Notes under the pieces: model-generated
Seen by the model: the letters and a program-made list of their open reading frames with translations, nothing else
Databases searched by the model: none
Told to the model about the DNA's origin: nothing
Assembly: GCA_903958395.1 (NCBI GenBank)
Contig: CAJBSZ010000299.1
Location: 1-57,986 of the forward strand
Length of the DNA stretch: 57,986 nt
Source of the DNA: an uncultured bacterium
GTDB lineage: Bacteria > Verrucomicrobiota > Kiritimatiellia > CAIKKV01 > CAITUY01
Reading direction: 5' to 3'
Made by a program: the position numbers and the translations under genes
Part shown: positions 36,211 to 45,043 of the stretch, one piece after another
Position numbering within the stretch: the stretch's first letter is position 1
Layout of the letters: each line of letters opens with the position of its first letter

Positions 36211-36731
36211 GCGCCTATCTTCTGGACACCTCAGCAGTGGTTGCGCATTACAGGAAGGAAGTTGGCCATGCCCGTGTGCAGGCCTTGTTTGATGATGACG
36301 ACGCGGTTCTGTGGATTGCCGCGCCGTCACTTCTCGAGTTAGATGCCTGTCTTTGCGACATCGGCATCGAAGAAGCGGCTCGGCGGAAGACTGTAAATGA
36401 TTACGCAGGTGAGCTCGTTCATGTCGTGACGGTTGACGAGCGAGTGGCCAGGCGCGCCATGGAGATTCGCGATGCGGCGGTTGGCCGCTTACCGGCTGTG
36501 GATGCGTTGATTGCCGCATGCGCGGCGGTTTGTGGTGCCATGCTGGTTCACAGGGATGCGCACTTCGATTCCATTCCCCAGGAAGTATTGCCGAGCCTCA
36601 AGCTTTCGGCGCAGGACGACGACATCGCAACCTCTGTGGTCGGCTCCAATCGAGTGAAAGAAGCCAGTGCGACGTACAAGACGGTTCGCGCGAGGCGGAA
36701 AGGTTCAACGGGTTCATCCCGTCCTCAGTAG
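36207..36731 (+). CDS. vapC: PIN-domain toxin (VapC family) with a C-terminal extension
   Basis: 174 residues. PIN RNase fold with the acidic active-site set: D7 in YLLDTSAVV, E44 in SLLELD, D99 in AVDALIAACA and D116 in HRDAHFD. VapC toxins cut tRNA or rRNA and are held inactive by their partner. The domain normally ends near residue 133 (EVLPSLKL). Here 41 further polar residues follow (up to GSTGSSRPQ) and the stop lies 2 bp before the murA start. The tail looks like read-through into the old murA leader and has no fold of its own. It is translationally coupled to the antitoxin. Confidence 0.85.
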   Translation: MSAYLLDTSAVVAHYRKEVGHARVQALFDDDDAVLWIAAPSLLELDACLCDIGIEEAARRKTVNDYAGELVHVVTVDERVARRAMEIRDAAVGRLPAVDALIAACAAVCGAMLVHRDAHFDSIPQEVLPSLKLSAQDDDIATSVVGSNRVKEASATYKTVRARRKGSTGSSRPQ

Positions 36732-36733
36732 CT

Positions 36734-38008
36734 ATGGCTCGATTCATCATACATGGCGGGAAACGGTTGAGCGGGACCTATACTCCCGGCGGCAATAAAA
36801 ATGCCGTCCTGCCAATGTTGGCGGCCTGTGTTCTTACGGAGCAGCCGGTTGTGTTGGAGAATGTCCCTTTGATTGAGGATGTTCGTACGATGCTGGATCT
36901 GCTGTCCGGCATCGGGGTGGAGATCGAACTGAAGGGCCACACGGTCAGGCTTTGCGCCAAGGGGCTTCGTCGCAGCAAGCTGGATCCGGAACTGTGCCGG
37001 AAAGTGCGGGCCTCCATCCTGCTGGCCGGGCCGATGGCGGCGCGGCTGGGGCGGGTAACCTTGTCCCCGCCGGGCGGTGATGTGATTGGTCGACGGCGAT
37101 TGGACACTCATTTTCTGGGATTACGGGCGCTGGGGATTGATGTGGAGGGCGGAAAAAATTTTGTTTTCCGACGCAAACGTCTCGAGGGTGCTGCGATGGT
37201 GCTGGATGAAGCGAGTGTGACCGCCACGGAGAACGTGCTCATGGCGGCCACCCTGGCCAAGGGCGAGACAACGATTTTCAACGCCGCCTGCGAGCCGCAT
37301 GTTACCGACCTGGCCTTGCTCCTGAATAAAATGGGAGCGCAAATCACGGGGTTGGGGACGAATCGCCTGGTTGTTTGCGGCGTGGAGACGCTGGGCGGGG
37401 CGACTCACACGGTGCAGCCGGATTACATCGAGATCGGAAGCTTTGTGGCCGCCGCGGCGGCCACGGGAGGCGAACTGAAGGTGGGCGGCGTGGAAGCCGA
37501 GCCGATGCTCATTATCAGTAAGACCTTCCAGAAACTCGGGATCAAACTCCAGATTGACGGGGCGTCGCTGACGCTACCCGCCCGCCAGACGCGGAGGATT
37601 GTCAGGGACTTCGGTTCCGCGATTCCCAAGATCGAGGATGGTCCCTGGCCGATGTTTCCCTCGGATCTGATGAGTGTGTTACTGGTGGCGGCGACGCAGG
37701 CGAAGGGGCCGGTCCTGTTTTTTGAAAAGATGTTTGAGAGCCGGATGTATTTTGTGGATTACCTCATCGGGATGGGGGCGGGAATTGTCGTGTGCGATCC
37801 GCACCGGGTCCTGGTGACGGGCCCGTCCCGCCTGCATGGGATCAGCATGGCCAGTCCGGATATTCGCGCCGGCATGGCGCTTCTCATTGCCGCTCTCTGC
37901 GCCAAGGGCGAAAGCGTGATTCACAACGCCCAGACCATTGACCGCGGTTACGAGCGCGTCGAGGAACGCCTCCGTGCCCTCGGGGCCGATATCGTGCGGG
38001 AAGAATGA
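36734..38008 (+). CDS. murA: UDP-N-acetylglucosamine 1-carboxyvinyltransferase MurA, Asp-type
   Basis: 424 residues. It is the first committed enzyme of peptidoglycan synthesis and transfers enolpyruvate to UDP-GlcNAc. The start is the ATG at 36734, which gives the canonical FIIHGGKRLSGTYTPGGNKNA N-terminus; the open frame extends upstream to 36518 but that overlaps vapC. Residue 116, in SPPGGDVIGRR, is Asp where Escherichia coli has catalytic Cys115. Cys-to-Asp enzymes are known in Mycobacterium and Chlamydia; they are active and insensitive to fosfomycin. No clear ribosome site precedes it, so it may depend on translation through vapC. It converges on the minus-strand ATPase gene. Confidence 0.95.
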   Translation: MARFIIHGGKRLSGTYTPGGNKNAVLPMLAACVLTEQPVVLENVPLIEDVRTMLDLLSGIGVEIELKGHTVRLCAKGLRRSKLDPELCRKVRASILLAGPMAARLGRVTLSPPGGDVIGRRRLDTHFLGLRALGIDVEGGKNFVFRRKRLEGAAMVLDEASVTATENVLMAATLAKGETTIFNAACEPHVTDLALLLNKMGAQITGLGTNRLVVCGVETLGGATHTVQPDYIEIGSFVAAAAATGGELKVGGVEAEPMLIISKTFQKLGIKLQIDGASLTLPARQTRRIVRDFGSAIPKIEDGPWPMFPSDLMSVLLVAATQAKGPVLFFEKMFESRMYFVDYLIGMGAGIVVCDPHRVLVTGPSRLHGISMASPDIRAGMALLIAALCAKGESVIHNAQTIDRGYERVEERLRALGADIVREE

Positions 38009-38025
38009 CCCTCAGATACGGCGTG

Positions 38026-39060
38026 TCAATGGGCGGGGAGGGAGTAAATGTCTTCGAGCTTGTATTGGCCGTTCTCTAATCCAAGCACTTTGGTAATGCC
38101 TGTGATTTTACGGGAACCATCGCTCAGGCGGGCGGTTTGAACGACAATATTGATGGCGGAGGCGACCTGTTCACGGATGACAGCCAGAGGGATCTCCACG
38201 CCGCTCAATAGCGAGCAGGTTTCCAGGCGGGATAAGCTGTCCTTGGCGCTGTTGGCATGGATGGTGGACATGCAGCCATCGTGGCCGGTGTTCATGGCTT
38301 GCAGCATGTCAAGGGCCTCGCCGCCCCGGATCTCGCCTACAATAATCCGGTCGGGACGGAGCCGAAGCACAGAGCGGAGCAGATCCCGGATGGTGATCTC
38401 GCCTTTGCCGTGTTCGTCAGGCTTTCGGGTTTCAAAACACCCGACATGCGTTTGTTGGAGCTGGAGTTCGCTGGCGTCTTCCAGCACGAGGATGCGCTGG
38501 TTTTCGGGGATCAGCGCGCTCAGCACATTCAAGACGGAGGTTTTGCCTGACGAGGTTGCGCCGGAGACAATGATGTTTTTTCCTGATTTCACGATCTCAC
38601 CGAGTAAAGTGGCTCCTTCAGGGGTAACACTGCCAAAATCGATCAATTGTTGAAGCGTCAATTTTTCGCGGCGGAATTTTCGAATTGCGACCATCGTTCC
38701 AGCACGAGAGAGTGGCGGCATGACAGCGTGGAGACGGGAGCCGTCCGGCAAACGGGCGTCCAATTGAGGGTTTTCGGCATTAAAGAATCGGCCGACGCTG
38801 CGGGCCACATTCATGACCGCCGCTTCCAGGGCCTGTTCGTTGATAAAATTCGCCGAGGTGAACATCAGTTTCCCTTTACGTTCGATATAAACCTGACGGG
38901 GGCCATTGATCAGGATTTCCGACACCTCGTCATCCATCAAATACTCCTGGACCGGCGCGAAAAAGAGATAAAGATAAGACGCCTTTGCCTTGGGCTTGAG
39001 TGAAACGGAACCCTCTGTCTTCTGCGTTTTATTGAGCTCGCCTTCACCAGTGGTCGTCAT
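38026..39060 (-). CDS. CpaF/TadA-type secretion ATPase, second copy without FHA domain
   Basis: About 344 residues from the ATG at 39060, which has GGAGG nine bases upstream; the open frame reaches 39105. Type II/IV secretion ATPase: N-terminal clamp (MDDEVSEILINGPRQVYIERKG), Walker A GATSSGKTS near residue 165, Asp box LEDASELQLQ, Walker B region [16 protein letters not shown] and His box TIHANSA. Compared with family members it lacks about 100 N-terminal residues and has no FHA domain. It is divergent from the pilin gene at 39166 while the FHA-fused ATPase lies inside the operon. It could power retraction or a separate function. It is about 40 percent identical by eye to the other copy across the core. 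Confidence 0.88.
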   Translation of the reverse strand: MTTTGEGELNKTQKTEGSVSLKPKAKASYLYLFFAPVQEYLMDDEVSEILINGPRQVYIERKGKLMFTSANFINEQALEAAVMNVARSVGRFFNAENPQLDARLPDGSRLHAVMPPLSRAGTMVAIRKFRREKLTLQQLIDFGSVTPEGATLLGEIVKSGKNIIVSGATSSGKTSVLNVLSALIPENQRILVLEDASELQLQQTHVGCFETRKPDEHGKGEITIRDLLRSVLRLRPDRIIVGEIRGGEALDMLQAMNTGHDGCMSTIHANSAKDSLSRLETCSLLSGVEIPLAVIREQVASAINIVVQTARLSDGSRKITGITKVLGLENGQYKLEDIYSLPAH

Positions 39061-39165
39061 AAGGATCCCTCCTTCGAGGAGCTGAAAAAAAAAACTTGTC
39101 ATCATCTAACAAGCATTTACTATCACTGACAAGGTTATAAATTCAACACGAAGGGGTAATTCAAT

Positions 39166-39426
39166 ATGAAGTTAAAAACGGCGAAGTCGGGGCAGGGGAT
39201 GACAGAGTACATCATCATCATTGCGGTGATTGCGATCGGTTGTCTTTTGATCGCTGGACTCTTCGGGAAACAGATTAAAGGCGTGTTCTCGCGTGAAGGC
39301 GCGGCCCTTTCCGGAAAAGACGATGCGGCTGAGTCGACTGCAGCAGCGGCTTCTCTGAAAGCAGAAGCCCAGAAAACGGACTCTATGAACTCGTTCGATA
39401 AGGACGCGGCCAAGGGTCAAGAGTAA
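39166..39426 (+). CDS. flp: Flp-type prepilin (major pilin candidate)
   Basis: 86 residues. A short basic leader ends at a Gly, followed by QGMTEYIIIIAVIAIGCLLIAGLFG: the class III prepilin pattern, with Glu at +5 position and a long hydrophobic stretch at about 13-36. After processing, subunits stack through this helix. The remainder is Ala/Lys/Asp-rich, longer than most Flp pilins, and probably forms the surface. AAGGGG lies before the ATG at 39166. It is the first gene of the plus-strand Tad operon, where flp normally sits. Confidence 0.85.
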   Translation: MKLKTAKSGQGMTEYIIIIAVIAIGCLLIAGLFGKQIKGVFSREGAALSGKDDAAESTAAAASLKAEAQKTDSMNSFDKDAAKGQE

Positions 39427-39525
39427 TTTGGTTTTCCGGGTCGGGATTATCTCAATTCTTAAAGTCATCATGGCGATTCGCGCGGTGCAATACCCGCGGT
39501 TTTGCCGTTTCAGGAAAAAGCTGCT

Positions 39526-40392
39526 ATGAAAAATCGTACTCCTATTATTATTGCTGTAATTATCGGCCTTTTAGCGATCTTTTCCGTTCATTCCTACGTA
39601 AAGCGTGTTGAGCAGACAACGCAGAATAAGCTGAAAGGCACGCCGGTAGTGGCGGCGAGAGTGAACATTGCAGCCGGGGTGGAATTGTCCATGGAAATGT
39701 TCACGCCGAAAGAGGTTCCCGAGCAGTTTATACCCGCTCAGGCGATCAAGGGGAGTGCCGAGTTAAAGCAGATTCTGGGGCGTAAGTTGCGGGTTGCGGT
39801 CAAGGCGGGGCAGATTGTTCTGTGGTCTGACTTGGTGAGCGAGGCCAAGAGCGGCTTGTCGAGCGCCATACCGGCTGGGGAGGGGGCGTTTACCGTTTCA
39901 ATCGCGAAGGGGATCAAAAGCGGTTTAATCCAGCCTAACGACCATATTGATATTATTGGTTCCTTTGCTGTGCCCAAGCCGGTCCAGTCCATTCCCAACA
40001 CATCGGCGAGCTGGCGTCAGGGTTCTGATATGGTGAATGTGGTGTTGTTGCAGAATGTGACCGTTCTTGCTTTAGGCGACTCGTTTGGAATTGAGTCTCG
40101 AGCCACCGGAGGATCTGGTGGTGGCGACGTGACGGTCTCGTTGACCCTGCAGGAATCGCAGTTGCTGATGTTCGCTTCCGCCCACGGTGAGTTGGGGGCG
40201 GTATTGCGTCGGGATGGGGCTCTGGATGTAAAGGTCAGAGCTGACTTACCGCGGATAACCTTTGACGCTATCGATACGATTGTGGGGGATCTGGACGGGA
40301 AACGGGCCATGCGGATTATTGAAGTTCAGAAGGGTTCGAAATCAGAGTCAGTGCCGGTATCAAATTCAGGCAAAACACAGGGAGATAAGTAA
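39526..40392 (+). CDS. cpaB: Tad pilus assembly protein CpaB/RcpC
   Basis: 288 residues from the ATG at 39526, with AGGA about ten bases upstream; the open frame reaches 39502. An N-terminal membrane helix (IIIAVIIGLLAIFSVHSYV) is followed by a SAF domain (TPVVAARVNIAAGVELSMEMF, then LGRKLRVAVKAGQIVLWSDL) and an RcpC region with IQPNDHIDIIGSF. CpaB is thought to sit in the periplasm and couple the inner machinery to the secretin. It lies 99 bp after flp and is followed at once by cpaC, the usual order. Confidence 0.93.
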   Translation: MKNRTPIIIAVIIGLLAIFSVHSYVKRVEQTTQNKLKGTPVVAARVNIAAGVELSMEMFTPKEVPEQFIPAQAIKGSAELKQILGRKLRVAVKAGQIVLWSDLVSEAKSGLSSAIPAGEGAFTVSIAKGIKSGLIQPNDHIDIIGSFAVPKPVQSIPNTSASWRQGSDMVNVVLLQNVTVLALGDSFGIESRATGGSGGGDVTVSLTLQESQLLMFASAHGELGAVLRRDGALDVKVRADLPRITFDAIDTIVGDLDGKRAMRIIEVQKGSKSESVPVSNSGKTQGDK

Positions 40393-40393
40393 C

Positions 40394-41764
40394 ATGAAAG
40401 CATGCAATTCGGTGTTGCTGTGTATGGGACTGAGTGCTGTGTTGGCTTGTTCGGTCCGAGCTGAAGAGGTGACGGTGGTTAAAGGGGCCACCAGCCGCAT
40501 TCCTGTGGCAGAGGGAATTCGCAGAATTAGCGTTTCTAACCCCTCCGTAGCGGATGCCCGGCCGGATGGAGACGGCCGGACGGTTTTGGTCCAGGGATTA
40601 ACCGAGGGCTCGACGGACCTTCGTGTTGAGCGACTGCAGGGAACGGACTTGTCGTATAAGGTACATGTCTCAAGTGATCTTCAGGACATGCTGGGGCAGA
40701 TTAAGGAGCTGCTCTCGGATGTTGACGGGTTGGATGTCAAGGTGGTGGGGAGCAAAATTGTCCTGAAGGGAAACGTCCTGACCAAGTCTGATTATGACAG
40801 GGTCATGAAGATCGCCGAAGCCTATGCGGGGGTAATCCTGAACATGGCCAGGTTGGACCGCACGGAGATGAGCAAATATGTTGAGGAGGCCATCATCCGA
40901 GATATCGCGTGCGATACCGTGAAAGTCCGTGTTTCGGAGGATACCGCCATTTTGGAAGGCGTGGTTTATAGTGAGGCTGATCTGGCCCGGGCTGGCGAGA
41001 TGGCCAGATTGCGTGTCCCGGTAGTTAAGAATTTATTGCGCGTACAGGATGTCATGATTGAAACCGATGTTCATTTTGTGCAATTGGACAAGGCCTCTGC
41101 CAGCGATATTGGATTTAATGTACTGAAGAACGCCAGTGTCGGCGCAAAATTTGACCTTCAGGGTGGGAGCGGGAAGCCTACGGTCAACAGTTTCAGTGTG
41201 AACGCGAGCCTGTCCGCCCGGATCAATGCATTGGTGGGCAACGGCAGTGCCAAAATACTGGCGCAGCCGCATTTAAGCACCAAGAGCGGGGGCGAGGGGA
41301 CTTTTCATTCTGGCGGGGCGACGTATTTCGCGGTGTCGGGGGTCAATGCCGGCAGTCTGGAGAAAATCGAATACGGGATCATTCTTAAGGTGAAACCCAC
41401 GTTACAAGGGCGTGACCGGATTATGAATGAGGTGACGATTGAAGTCAGTGTGCCTAGCGCGAAGCCGCAGGGGACCTTCTCGCTGGAGAAGTTCGATACG
41501 AAGAGCGTGGCGATGTGCAAGGTTGGCGAAAGCATCATGCTGTCCGGCCTGGTTCAATCGTTGGCGACCCAATTCAAGGAAAAGACGCCGCTTCTTGGTG
41601 ATATCCCGCTGCTGAGCATGTTCTTCAGCAACAAGCAGAAGTCCACCGAAAGCCGGGAGCTGATTGTCCTGATCTCGCCCAAACCGGTTTTCCCGCAGAC
41701 CGACAATTCGCCCGCATTCAGCCAGGAACGGGAGCACCTTCTTAAAGAAAAAGCAGCGCCCTGA
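40394..41764 (+). CDS. cpaC: Tad secretin CpaC/RcpA
   Basis: 456 residues. The signal peptide is cleaved near residue 23 (VRA-EE). An N-terminal pilus-secretin domain (ISVSNPSVADARP) is followed by a BON-type domain at about 90-160, then the secretin core (VQLDKASASDIGFNV, ILAQPHLSTKSGGEGTFHSGG, the C-terminal GESIMLSGL and LLGDIPLLSMFFS). It forms the outer-membrane channel for the pilus. The start is the ATG at 40394 with GGGAG upstream; the longer frame to 40262 overlaps cpaB. It is preceded by cpaB and followed after 25 bp by the FHA-ATPase gene. Confidence 0.94.
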   Translation: MKACNSVLLCMGLSAVLACSVRAEEVTVVKGATSRIPVAEGIRRISVSNPSVADARPDGDGRTVLVQGLTEGSTDLRVERLQGTDLSYKVHVSSDLQDMLGQIKELLSDVDGLDVKVVGSKIVLKGNVLTKSDYDRVMKIAEAYAGVILNMARLDRTEMSKYVEEAIIRDIACDTVKVRVSEDTAILEGVVYSEADLARAGEMARLRVPVVKNLLRVQDVMIETDVHFVQLDKASASDIGFNVLKNASVGAKFDLQGGSGKPTVNSFSVNASLSARINALVGNGSAKILAQPHLSTKSGGEGTFHSGGATYFAVSGVNAGSLEKIEYGIILKVKPTLQGRDRIMNEVTIEVSVPSAKPQGTFSLEKFDTKSVAMCKVGESIMLSGLVQSLATQFKEKTPLLGDIPLLSMFFSNKQKSTESRELIVLISPKPVFPQTDNSPAFSQEREHLLKEKAAP

Positions 41765-41789
41765 GGCGGATTATTGAAATCAGGTATAC

Positions 41790-43379
41790 ATGGCGGTTGT
41801 AGTAATATCGGGTGGGGAGTATAGCGGCGAACAGGTTGAGATTTCCGGGGAACGGGTGCTGTTTGGCCGTTCAACCGAGTGCGATGTTATTCTTCGTGAT
41901 AAGAATGTGTCGTACAAGCACGCCCAGCTAGTGGTTCGCGGAAAAATCTACTGGCTGCAGGATCTTGGCAGCACGAATGGCACCACGCTGAAGAATAAAC
42001 GGATTATCCAGAATGTCCTGGCGCCCGGCGATGAGTTTTTCATTGGAAAATACCGCTTTGCTTTTTCCGAAAGCACAAAAGTATTCGAAGAAAAGGCAGA
42101 GGCCACCATGGAGGAGTTCCGGCGCCTGCTCCACGGACAACTCATCGCTGAACTCAATCTCAAGAAACTATCGTTGTCCCAGATGGCGGATAGCTCCCTG
42201 CGCCAGAGGGCTGGTGAGGTGTTGGACAGGCTGATCCGGGCCTGCGAAAAAGATATTCCAGCAGGCTATGATCGCGGTGAGTTGAAAAAAGCGGTTCTGG
42301 ATGCCGCGCTTGGACTGGGCCCCCTTGAAGATCTGTTGGCCGATCCGGACGTAACAGAAGTCATGGTCAACGGCCCCCAGAAGATCTACGTCGAGCGGAA
42401 GGGTCGTCTTGAAAAATCGACCAAGATGTTTTTGAGTAAGAATGAGATTCTGACAGCCATCGAGCGAATTGTGGGGCCCATTGGACGGAGAATTGACGAG
42501 AGCAGCCCTATGGTTGATGCGCGCTTGCAGGACGGGTCCCGCGTCAATGCCATTATTCCGCCACTCGCTCTGGACAGTCCCACCATTACCATCCGGAAGT
42601 TCCCCAAGAAACGTATTGTGATTGACGATCTGGTGGGATACCGGAGCCTGACCCAGCCGATGGCGGATTTTCTCCGTGTCGCCGTGCTGGCCGCAAAAAA
42701 CACGGTGATATCGGGCGGGACAGGATCCGGGAAAACGACACTGCTGAACATCATGGCTGCGTTTATACCGGATGGCGCCCGGATTGTGACGATTGAGGAT
42801 TCGGCCGAATTGCGCCTGCCGCAGGATCATGTGGTGCGGCTGGAGACACGTCCTCCCAATATCGAGGGGAAGGGTGATGTGACGATTCGGGATCTAGTCA
42901 AAAACTCACTCCGCATGCGGCCTAATCGGATTGTGGTGGGGGAATGTCGCGGCGGGGAGGCCCTGGATATGTTGCAGGCCATGAATACCGGGCATGATGG
43001 CTCGTTGACGACAGTGCATGCCAATTCGCCGGTCGATGCAGTCCGCCGTCTTGAAAACCTGGTGCTCTACGCAGGGATGGACTTACCGTTGAAGGCGATT
43101 CGCGAACTTATTTTTTCGGCAGTAAGCATGATTGTTCAGATCTCCCGGTTTTCTGATGGAACACGCAAGGTGACCTCCATAGCGGAGGTGGCCTCGATGT
43201 ATGAGGGGGAGATCAGGCTGCAGGAGATCTTCACATTTCGACGCACCGGTATCAGTGATGAGGGTCTGATCGAAGGGGTTTACACCGCCACCGGGGTGAT
43301 TCCCACGTTTGTTGAGGAATTGCGGCAGGCCGGGTTGGATGTGGATATGGCTATGTTTGTCCCCGCAGCGGAGCAATAG
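41790..43379 (+). CDS. cpaF: FHA-CpaF fusion ATPase of the Tad system
   Basis: 529 residues. Residues 1-95 form a forkhead-associated domain ([19 protein letters not shown], then [15 protein letters not shown]) that would bind phosphothreonine. After a helical linker comes a CpaF ATPase: [20 protein letters not shown], Walker [10 protein letters not shown] near 309-316, Asp box [14 protein letters not shown], Walker [17 protein letters not shown] and His box TVHANSP. It powers assembly from the cytoplasmic face. Most CpaF proteins have no FHA domain, so this fusion suggests kinase control, or docking to the FHA membrane proteins encoded at 45044-48523. It follows cpaC by 25 bp and precedes tadB by 4 bp. 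Confidence 0.95.
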   Translation: MAVVVISGGEYSGEQVEISGERVLFGRSTECDVILRDKNVSYKHAQLVVRGKIYWLQDLGSTNGTTLKNKRIIQNVLAPGDEFFIGKYRFAFSESTKVFEEKAEATMEEFRRLLHGQLIAELNLKKLSLSQMADSSLRQRAGEVLDRLIRACEKDIPAGYDRGELKKAVLDAALGLGPLEDLLADPDVTEVMVNGPQKIYVERKGRLEKSTKMFLSKNEILTAIERIVGPIGRRIDESSPMVDARLQDGSRVNAIIPPLALDSPTITIRKFPKKRIVIDDLVGYRSLTQPMADFLRVAVLAAKNTVISGGTGSGKTTLLNIMAAFIPDGARIVTIEDSAELRLPQDHVVRLETRPPNIEGKGDVTIRDLVKNSLRMRPNRIVVGECRGGEALDMLQAMNTGHDGSLTTVHANSPVDAVRRLENLVLYAGMDLPLKAIRELIFSAVSMIVQISRFSDGTRKVTSIAEVASMYEGEIRLQEIFTFRRTGISDEGLIEGVYTATGVIPTFVEELRQAGLDVDMAMFVPAAEQ

Positions 43380-43383
43380 GGCT

Positions 43384-44247
43384 ATGTTAGAATTCATCTT
43401 AATTTTGGGCTTTTTGGCGGTGGTGGCCATGTGCTTTGCGGCCTACCGTCCCGTGCAATCCCTCGTGCAGAAATCCGGTTTCCGGCAGAAGGAACAGATT
43501 GCCCGCCGCCTGGACGAGATGTTTATTTTCATTTCGGTAGAAGGCCTGCACAAACTGAAGTGGGCCGTTTCTTTTGCGTGCGCTTTAGTCGGGCTGCTCC
43601 TGAGCTGGGAGGCGACGCCTCCCGCACCGCTTGTGGTCGCCCTCATGATGGCCCTGCTTGGGTATTTTGTTCCGGAGCTGGTCATCGTGGTGATGCGCAT
43701 CAGGAGGCGCCGCGAGTTCAGCGAACAACTTGTGGACGGACTGGTGCTGATGGCGAACGGCATGCGTGCGGGATTCACGCTGCAGCAGGCGATCGATATG
43801 CTGATTGAGGAAATGCCTGCACCGATATCGCAGGAATTTGAGCTGATCCGACGGGAATACCGGGTGGGGGTTGATCTTGATGTGGCGCTGCAAAATTGTG
43901 TCACCCGCACCAAGGACGCCGATCTGGATCTGGCGGTGTCGGCGATTCAGATCACGAGACAACTGGGGGGGAATTTGTCTGAGGTGTTTGAGCGTATTGT
44001 GTTCATGGTGCGCGAACGCAAGGTGCTGGGAGGCAAGGCGGATTCGCTTACGGCGCAGGGCCGGCTCCAGGCGCTGATTGTCGGACTCTTGCCGTATGTA
44101 TTCGGTTTCTTTGTATGGAAGGTCAATCCGGAGTTGATGCAGATAATGTGGACAACCTTTTATGGATTTGTGGCCTTGGTTCTGGTGGTGATCATGGATG
44201 TGGTGGGATATATCTGGGTTCGAAAAATAGCAGCGGTAAAGTATTAA
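43384..44247 (+). CDS. tadB: Tad inner-membrane platform protein TadB
   Basis: 287 residues from the ATG at 43384. An N-terminal membrane helix, a cytoplasmic linker with RRLDEMF, a pair of helices, the T2SSF-type domain (REFSEQLVDGLVLMANGMRAGFTLQQAI, then a conserved QLGGNLSEVFERI) and a C-terminal helix pair make the platform that works with the ATPase. It is followed 4 bp later by tadC; the two form the heteromeric base of the pilus. Confidence 0.94.
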   Translation: MLEFILILGFLAVVAMCFAAYRPVQSLVQKSGFRQKEQIARRLDEMFIFISVEGLHKLKWAVSFACALVGLLLSWEATPPAPLVVALMMALLGYFVPELVIVVMRIRRRREFSEQLVDGLVLMANGMRAGFTLQQAIDMLIEEMPAPISQEFELIRREYRVGVDLDVALQNCVTRTKDADLDLAVSAIQITRQLGGNLSEVFERIVFMVRERKVLGGKADSLTAQGRLQALIVGLLPYVFGFFVWKVNPELMQIMWTTFYGFVALVLVVIMDVVGYIWVRKIAAVKY

Positions 44248-44251
44248 CCCC

Positions 44252-45034
44252 ATGAATGTGAAATTAAGACAATTCTTTGCATCGGCAGGTGACCTGTCGG
44301 TGAAGCGCTTCGGGTCACCGGCGGCCACGTATGTCAGGCATCATGATGCCCTGCTGATCTCGGCGGGGCAGCCGGGCGGATTGCTGGGGGTCGAATTGCT
44401 GGGTATCCAGGTGGTCTCGATGATTCTGTTTCCGGTCGTATGGGGCAGCCTGCTGTTTCAGTTCGGACTGTTTGACTTTCTGTTTGAAGGACCGAAGCAG
44501 CTCCTCGTTTACCTCGGCCTGATGGCGGGTGGGTTCATTTTTCCCGCCACCAACATCAGTGAGCGCGCCGCACGGCGAAAACAGTCCATTGCCCTTGAAC
44601 TACCCGACACGCTGGATCTGTTGACGATTTCAGTGGAAGCGGGGTTGGATTTCCTCACGGCCTTGAGGCGGGTGGTTGAGAAGCACCGACCCGGGCCGTT
44701 AAAGGATGAACTATCGTTTTTCTTCAATCAGATCGAGCTGGGCCGTCCCCGGCGGGATGCGCTCCGGGAGATGGCCAACCGGGTTAAGCTTCAGGATCTG
44801 GGGGCCGTGGTCTCTTCATTAATTCAGGCCGATCGCCTGGGTGCCAGTATCGGTCCTGTATTAAAGGTGCAGTCCGACATGCTCCGGATCCGGCGCGGAC
44901 AACGCGCTGAAAAGGCGGCCCAGGAGGCCCCGGTAAAAATGCTGGCACCTCTGGTTTTGTGCATCATGCCGGCGGTCTTCCTCATGATTCTCGCGCCTGT
45001 TTTTATTCAGATGATCACCAGCTATACCCAATAA
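44252..45034 (+). CDS. tadC: Tad inner-membrane platform protein TadC
   Basis: 260 residues. T2SSF-type protein with membrane segments near residues 45-75, 85-100 and 230-255. The cytoplasmic domain has RRKQSIALELPDTLDLLTIS, then VEAGLDFLTALRRV and LIQADRLGASIG, all typical of TadC. It pairs with TadB and starts 4 bp after it. It is followed 9 bp later by a FHA protein gene rather than by a TadD-type TPR lipoprotein gene. Confidence 0.93.
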   Translation: MNVKLRQFFASAGDLSVKRFGSPAATYVRHHDALLISAGQPGGLLGVELLGIQVVSMILFPVVWGSLLFQFGLFDFLFEGPKQLLVYLGLMAGGFIFPATNISERAARRKQSIALELPDTLDLLTISVEAGLDFLTALRRVVEKHRPGPLKDELSFFFNQIELGRPRRDALREMANRVKLQDLGAVVSSLIQADRLGASIGPVLKVQSDMLRIRRGQRAEKAAQEAPVKMLAPLVLCIMPAVFLMILAPVFIQMITSYTQ

Positions 45035-45043
45035 AAGAATGAT

